DNA of 8,531 nt from Treponema sp. GTDB taxonomy: Bacteria; Spirochaetota; Spirochaetia; Treponematales; Treponemataceae. Under the pieces are notes generated by a model that was not told where the DNA came from, searched no databases, and worked only from the letters and a program-made list of their open reading frames with translations. The stretch covers positions 1 to 8,531 of the forward strand of contig JAEDFM010000058.1 of assembly GCA_016292805.1 (NCBI GenBank). Direction: 5' to 3'. Position 1 is the stretch's first letter. Each line of letters starts with the position of its first letter. Below are positions 5,245 to 8,531 of the stretch, one piece after another. The translations under genes were made by a program, and so were the position numbers.

Positions 5245-5898
5245 ATGGCTCTATTGGAGTGTAAAAATCTTTGCGTTGGGTACAGTTCAAAAACTGTACG
5301 GGAAAATCTGAATTTCTGTGTGGAAAAAGGTGATTTCTTTTTTATTGTGGGTGAAAACGGCAGTGGGAAATCTACCCTGATGAAAACCTTTCTCAAATTC
5401 ATAAAACCTCTTTCTGGGGAAATTATTTATTCCCCTGAATGGGATTCGAAAGGAATAGGGTATCTTCCACAGACTTCAGAAATTCAAAAATCATTTCCAG
5501 CTACAGTTTGGGAAATTGTGCTTTCAGGGAATCAGGCTTCTCTTGGATGGCTGCCATTTTATTCAAAAAAGGCAATTCAAAAAGCCAAAGCAAATCTTGA
5601 AAAGCTTGGAATGACCGATTACACAAAGAAAAGCTTTAAGGAGTTGTCTGGCGGTCAGCAGCAAAGGGTTCTTTTTGCCCGTGCTTTATGTGCCGCCAGT
5701 TCTATTCTTGTAATGGACGAACCTGCCAAAGGTTTTGATTCAGAAATTACAGAAAAAATGCACGAAATTTTAAAAGAGCTAAATGAACAGGGACTTACAA
5801 TAATTACCATAAGTCACGATAGAGAAGCTGCAGAAAAGTATGCATCTAAAATTTTGAAACTGGGAGAAAATTCGGAATTAGTGGAGGCTGCTAAATGA
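5245..5898 (+). CDS. znuC: Zinc ABC transporter ATP-binding protein ZnuC
   Basis: This cytoplasmic ATPase powers zinc import through ZnuB. At 217 aa it is a compact single ABC domain. Walker A is GENGSGKST (36-44), the Q loop Gln is at 76 (YLPQT), the ABC signature is LSGGQQQR (134-141), Walker B is ILVMDEP (154-160) and the switch His is 191 (TISHD). The D loop reads AKGFD where many members have TxGLD, a mild variation. All catalytic motifs are intact. GAGG about 8 bases before the ATG is a good Shine-Dalgarno site. The stop codon overlaps the start of znuB in ATGA, which implies translational coupling. The short length means there is no extra C-terminal regulatory domain. The metal assignment comes from the neighbouring binding protein and regulator. 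Confidence 0.93.
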   Translation: MALLECKNLCVGYSSKTVRENLNFCVEKGDFFFIVGENGSGKSTLMKTFLKFIKPLSGEIIYSPEWDSKGIGYLPQTSEIQKSFPATVWEIVLSGNQASLGWLPFYSKKAIQKAKANLEKLGMTDYTKKSFKELSGGQQQRVLFARALCAASSILVMDEPAKGFDSEITEKMHEILKELNEQGLTIITISHDREAAEKYASKILKLGENSELVEAAK

Positions 5899-6740
5899 CA
5901 GAACTTTTTGAAACCATAAAATTATATTTTTCCTTTTCTTTTGTTACTTACGCTTTTATAGCAGGAATAATGATTGCCATTGTTTCTTCTTTACTGGGTG
6001 TTACTTTAGTTCTAAAAAGATTTTCTTATATTGGTGATGGTCTTTCGCATACTGCTTTTGGGGCCATGGCTCTAGCATCAGTTTTGAAAATTTCACACAG
6101 TACAATATTTGTTCTGCCGGTAACAGTTTTATTTGCAATTTTAATTTTGTGTGCAAAGGAAAATTCAAAGATCAAAGGTGATGCCAGTGTAGCAATGATT
6201 TCTACCGGTGCCCTTGCAATCGGATACTTTTTAATGAATATTTTTTCGCCACCTGCAAACCTTTCTGGCGATGTATGCAGTACTTTGTTCGGTTCAACAT
6301 TAATTTTAACACTTACTAAAACTGATACAATTTTTTCAGTAATTATTGCTGCTATTGTAATTATTCTGTTTTTGTATTTTTACAACCGAATTTTTGGTCT
6401 GACCTTTGATGAAGATTTTGCACATACTTGCGGTATTAACACAAAAATTGTAAACATAATTTTTTCATCTGTAGTTGCAGCTGTAATTGTTCTTGCAATG
6501 AATCTTGTAGGAACACTTTTAATTTCGGCCCTGATAATTTTCCCTTCCGTATCTTCAATGATGATTTTTAAAAGCTTCAAAAGAGTTACTATTTATTCCT
6601 GCGTTTTTTCTGTAACAGGAACAGTGATTGGACTTTTTGTTTCGGTAATTTCAGGAACCCCAGTAGGTGCTACAATAGTTGTAATTGATATAGTAATTTT
6701 CACTATTTGTTCAGTAATAAGTAAGATTAGGAGTTTATGA
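5895..6740 (+). CDS. znuB: Zinc ABC transporter permease ZnuB (ABC-3 family)
   Basis: This inner-membrane permease of the zinc importer is 281 aa, the usual family length. Its translation shows about eight hydrophobic segments. The conserved ABC-3 motif GDGLSHTAFGA lies near residues 50-60, after LLGVTLVLKRFSYI. The later conserved segment LVGTLLISALIIFPS is about residues 204-218, and SVISGTPVGATIV near the end is also typical. It should form a homodimer with two ZnuC subunits and receive zinc from ZnuA. The start shares four bases with the znuC stop (ATGA). A separate Shine-Dalgarno site is not needed, although GTGGAGG lies about 7 bases upstream inside znuC. Its own stop overlaps the start region of the next gene. 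Confidence 0.93.
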   Translation: MTELFETIKLYFSFSFVTYAFIAGIMIAIVSSLLGVTLVLKRFSYIGDGLSHTAFGAMALASVLKISHSTIFVLPVTVLFAILILCAKENSKIKGDASVAMISTGALAIGYFLMNIFSPPANLSGDVCSTLFGSTLILTLTKTDTIFSVIIAAIVIILFLYFYNRIFGLTFDEDFAHTCGINTKIVNIIFSSVVAAVIVLAMNLVGTLLISALIIFPSVSSMMIFKSFKRVTIYSCVFSVTGTVIGLFVSVISGTPVGATIVVIDIVIFTICSVISKIRSL

Positions 6741-7309
6741 TGAAGAATAACAAAATAATTATTTTCACATTGTTAGCCTTAGGAATATTTTCAGGATGTA
6801 GCAAAAAGAATGATGCTAATTATGTTAATCAAAACAATACTCAAGGAAATAATTTCGAAATTACTAATGATATTGAAGCTACAAATACAGCTGAAAGTCA
6901 AGAAATAACAGATGATGAGACAATTTATTTTATTCCATCAAATCCACTTACTGAAGTGCCAGAAAAAATTGATTTGGACTTTACAAAGATGAATTATAAC
7001 ATGGCCTCAAGTATAATGTTTGAAATGCTGATTGAACCAGAGAAATATATTGATAAAACCGTAAAGATTTCCGGGCAATTAGAAACTTCTATTTATGAAG
7101 GTAACAGATATTTTTCAGTAATTAATTGGGATTTAACAGGTTGCTGTCCCTCAGGCTTAAATTTCATTCCTCCAGATTCTATGATATATCCAGATAATTT
7201 TCCTGAATCCAGTTCTCTTATAACTGTAATTGGAACAATGAAAGAAGCATTTAATGGGAAAAGCAATGAACTTTATTTTTTTGCAGCAAGCGTAACATCT
7301 TCATTTTAA
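6740..7309 (+). CDS. Lipoprotein of unknown function in the zinc operon, CC-motif domain
   Basis: This is a small, probably periplasmic, membrane-anchored lipoprotein (189 aa from this start). A basic N terminus and hydrophobic stretch lead to a lipobox FSGC with the lipidated Cys at residue 20. The Phe at -3 fits relaxed spirochaetal lipoboxes better than the E. coli rule. Residues about 22-65 are rich in Asn, Thr and Glu and look like a flexible tether. Residues about 85-189 form a domain with alternating strands (KTVKISGQLE, YFSVINW, LITVIGTM, ELYFFAASV), suggestive of a small OB-like barrel, with a CysCys pair in LTGCCPSGL (135-136). From memory this resembles conserved domains found beside zinc transporters in Firmicutes and the C-terminal part of DUF1980 proteins. 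An in-frame ATG at 6737 is possible, but 6740 has better spacing from AGGAG (6729-6733). It overlaps the znuB stop. A zinc-handling role is inferred. Confidence 0.75.
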   Translation: MKNNKIIIFTLLALGIFSGCSKKNDANYVNQNNTQGNNFEITNDIEATNTAESQEITDDETIYFIPSNPLTEVPEKIDLDFTKMNYNMASSIMFEMLIEPEKYIDKTVKISGQLETSIYEGNRYFSVINWDLTGCCPSGLNFIPPDSMIYPDNFPESSSLITVIGTMKEAFNGKSNELYFFAASVTSSF

Positions 7310-7319
7310 AGAATGATAT

Positions 7320-7570
7320 TTACTCTCCAAAACAGATGCCTAAAGATTTAGCCTGTTTAATTGAAGTTGAATTAACATTTACGATTTTTGTATAACCCGC
7401 AACTTTATTCAATTCTACTGGAATAATACTGTCATTTTTTCCTTGTATTCTTTTTTAGATAACTGAGCATCCTGCTTTGTTTTTGCATCTTCTGCAATCT
7501 TTCACCAGCTGCTTTCAGGAGACTTTTACTCATCAGATTCATTCCATGTAAAACTGCGTGAGTGTATGGA
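7320..7570 (-). pseudogene. Decayed gene fragment, C-terminal end
   Basis: Read on the minus strand, this gap carries protein-like sequence broken in three places. The 3' end encodes DSIIPVELNKVAGY, then KIVNVNSTSIKQAKS, and ends GICFGE before TAA (7322-7320). Adding one base at the T6 run 7435-7440 (A6 on the minus strand) joins this frame to KIAEDAKTKQDAQLSKKEYK upstream. That frame is interrupted by TGA (7504-7502) and TAA (7528-7526) but continues as SRSFTWNESDE before running into the GC-rich element at 7571. The Lys/Glu/Asp-rich composition and codon use look like genuine coding sequence. The original product is not recognised. The N-terminal part and start are missing. A sequencing error could explain the indel, but not two stops as well. 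Confidence 0.55.
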
Positions 7571-7659
7571 GGGGCTGCAACCGCAGGTTGCAGTCTTTAG
7601 ATGAGCGAATAGCGAACCCCGGAACACACGACCCGAAGCGAATGCGAAGGGGCACGCCC
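7571..7659. repeat. GC-rich REP-like intergenic element
   Basis: CTGCAACC (7575-7582) and GGTTGCAG (7586-7593) form a perfect 8-bp stem with a 3-base loop. Downstream, GCGAA occurs four times in two close pairs (7605, 7612, 7638, 7644). CCCC (7617-7620) can pair with GGGG (7649-7652). It ends in GCACGCCC (7652-7659), also present at 4115-4122 in the znuA leader. High GC, a hairpin and placement after gene ends fit a dispersed palindromic element. It lies between the decayed gene and the HD gene. No T tract follows the hairpin in either direction, so a simple terminator is unlikely. Confidence 0.5.
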
Positions 7660-7664
7660 AAATT

Positions 7665-8501
7665 CTACAAATATTTTTTCAGTTCTTTTCCTTCCGCCCC
7701 AGCGTAAAGTTCAATAAAACCTTTGGCCGGCGAAGAATTGATTTTTGGAATAAGAACTTCTTCAATCTGGAAAAAGCCTACATCGCTGCTCATAAAAACT
7801 TCAATCTGGATTGGCTTTTCATTGCCCTGGTGGATCTTAACGCTTTCAATTGAATTTGCAGAATATTTGTGAATATCACCAACAGAAGGCACTTTATTCA
7901 GCTCCATTGGAATGCGGGCACGGCCTTTTGTCATGTCGCAGCCGTCGGCAATAAGAATAAGTCCTGCTTCAATTGAGTGAATGCGGCGGGTTCCCATATG
8001 ACCAAGAATGCCTTCCAGAGCCATAGAGCGGATTATTACACGACGATTCAGATCAGATTTTTCAGGAATAAATTTTGTAAGCACACGGTCTATAATTGGC
8101 TGGGCAAGAATGCCTGAATAAAGTTCGTGATCCTGCCGGCCGATTGTCATTCCAAAGTCGTGAAAAAAGCCCGCAAGAATTACAGCTGTAACACTATCAG
8201 AAAAAGAGCCGGCTTGTTCAGTTTCCAGAGAAGTTTTTATTCCTGCCTGATGTAAAATTTTCAGCATCTTAAGTGCGTTACGACAGACAGTTCGCATGTG
8301 AACAGGACCGTGGTCATTGTAGCCAAGCCTTACAATAGAAACATTGTTTGCATAATTCTGGACCGCTTCAATTTCCTCATCTTCAATAAGCTCTTTTACC
8401 ACAAGAAGCGGAAGCGGATCTTTTTCCGAAGTTAATTCAATAATTTCATTTGTAAGGGCAATTAATTTCTGATCAACACTGATTTCTTTTGGGCTTTTCA
8501 T
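7665..8501 (-). CDS. HD-domain metal-dependent phosphohydrolase
   Basis: This predicted cytoplasmic phosphohydrolase is 278 aa. HD proteins use metal-bound His and Asp residues to cut phosphate esters, often nucleotides, and the substrate here is unknown. NDHGPVHMR contributes His 64 and His 68. The defining HD pair is in GFFHDFGM (His 114, Asp 115). Further candidate ligands are His 125 (DHELYSG), His 168 (GHMGTRR) and the late Asp in IADGCDMTKGR (186 or 189). The C-terminal ~60 residues (IQIEVFMSSDVGFFQIEE and following) are strand-rich and may be a separate small domain. No membrane segment or signal is seen. The ATG at 8501 has no Shine-Dalgarno site and lies six bases after a perfect TATAAT. 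The upstream neighbour is outside the window. There is no clear link to the zinc operon. Confidence 0.85.
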   Translation of the reverse strand: MKSPKEISVDQKLIALTNEIIELTSEKDPLPLLVVKELIEDEEIEAVQNYANNVSIVRLGYNDHGPVHMRTVCRNALKMLKILHQAGIKTSLETEQAGSFSDSVTAVILAGFFHDFGMTIGRQDHELYSGILAQPIIDRVLTKFIPEKSDLNRRVIIRSMALEGILGHMGTRRIHSIEAGLILIADGCDMTKGRARIPMELNKVPSVGDIHKYSANSIESVKIHQGNEKPIQIEVFMSSDVGFFQIEEVLIPKINSSPAKGFIELYAGAEGKELKKYL

Positions 8502-8507
8502 ATTTCA

Positions 8508-8516
8508 ATTATACCA
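8508..8516 (-). promoter_or_regulatory. Extended -10 promoter of the HD gene
   Basis: TGGTATAAT on the minus strand (8516-8508) is a perfect extended -10. The expected transcription start, about 7 bases downstream of the hexamer, is the A of the ATG at 8501, so the mRNA is probably leaderless. Any -35 lies beyond the window edge. Confidence 0.65.
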
Positions 8517-8531
8517 TAAGTTGGCGTTCCC

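Overview
The window looks like chromosome from a low-GC, diderm, host-associated bacterium, most likely a Treponema-like spirochaete. The reasons are AT-rich third codon positions, a relaxed lipobox with Phe at -3 (FSGC), and the mix of a PhoR kinase, a Na+/Pi symporter carrying a PhoU-like tail and a ZnuACB zinc importer. The genus is inferred from gene content and style. There is no rRNA, tRNA, insertion sequence or CRISPR array.

Layout. Bases 3-917 hold the 3' part of a PhoR-type sensor kinase that enters from the left edge. It converges on a GNAT acetyltransferase (930-1487, minus). The gap 1488-1834 carries an array of long inverted repeats, then three 11-bp-phased TTTACA-like boxes (a PhoB/PhoP-type Pho box) upstream of a Na+/phosphate cotransporter (1835-3484). 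Next is a Fur-family regulator, probably Zur (3589-4002), whose start codon sits inside a perfect 19-bp palindrome. A structured, GC-rich stretch (4003-4239) with a possible 40-codon membrane mini-ORF leads into znuA, znuC, znuB and a lipoprotein of unknown function (4240-7309), arranged as one operon with overlapping junctions. Bases 7320-7570 hold the broken remains of a minus-strand gene, followed by a GC-rich REP-like element (7571-7659). An HD-domain phosphohydrolase (7665-8501, minus) closes the window.

How the parts fit. There are two nutrient modules. One is phosphate: the kinase would report phosphate starvation to its PhoB partner, presumably upstream of the window, which could bind the Pho box and switch on the symporter. 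The other is zinc: Zur would repress its own promoter and possibly the zinc operon. ZnuA captures zinc in the periplasm with a His/acid-rich loop, ZnuB and ZnuC import it, and the lipoprotein may assist at the membrane.

A second theme is translation. Four single genes (GNAT, symporter, zur, HD) have a -10-like hexamer 6-9 bases before the ATG and no Shine-Dalgarno site, so their mRNAs may be leaderless or nearly so. The zinc operon genes znuA, znuC and the lipoprotein have ordinary Shine-Dalgarno sites. No convincing intrinsic terminator (stem plus T tract) was found in any intergenic region.
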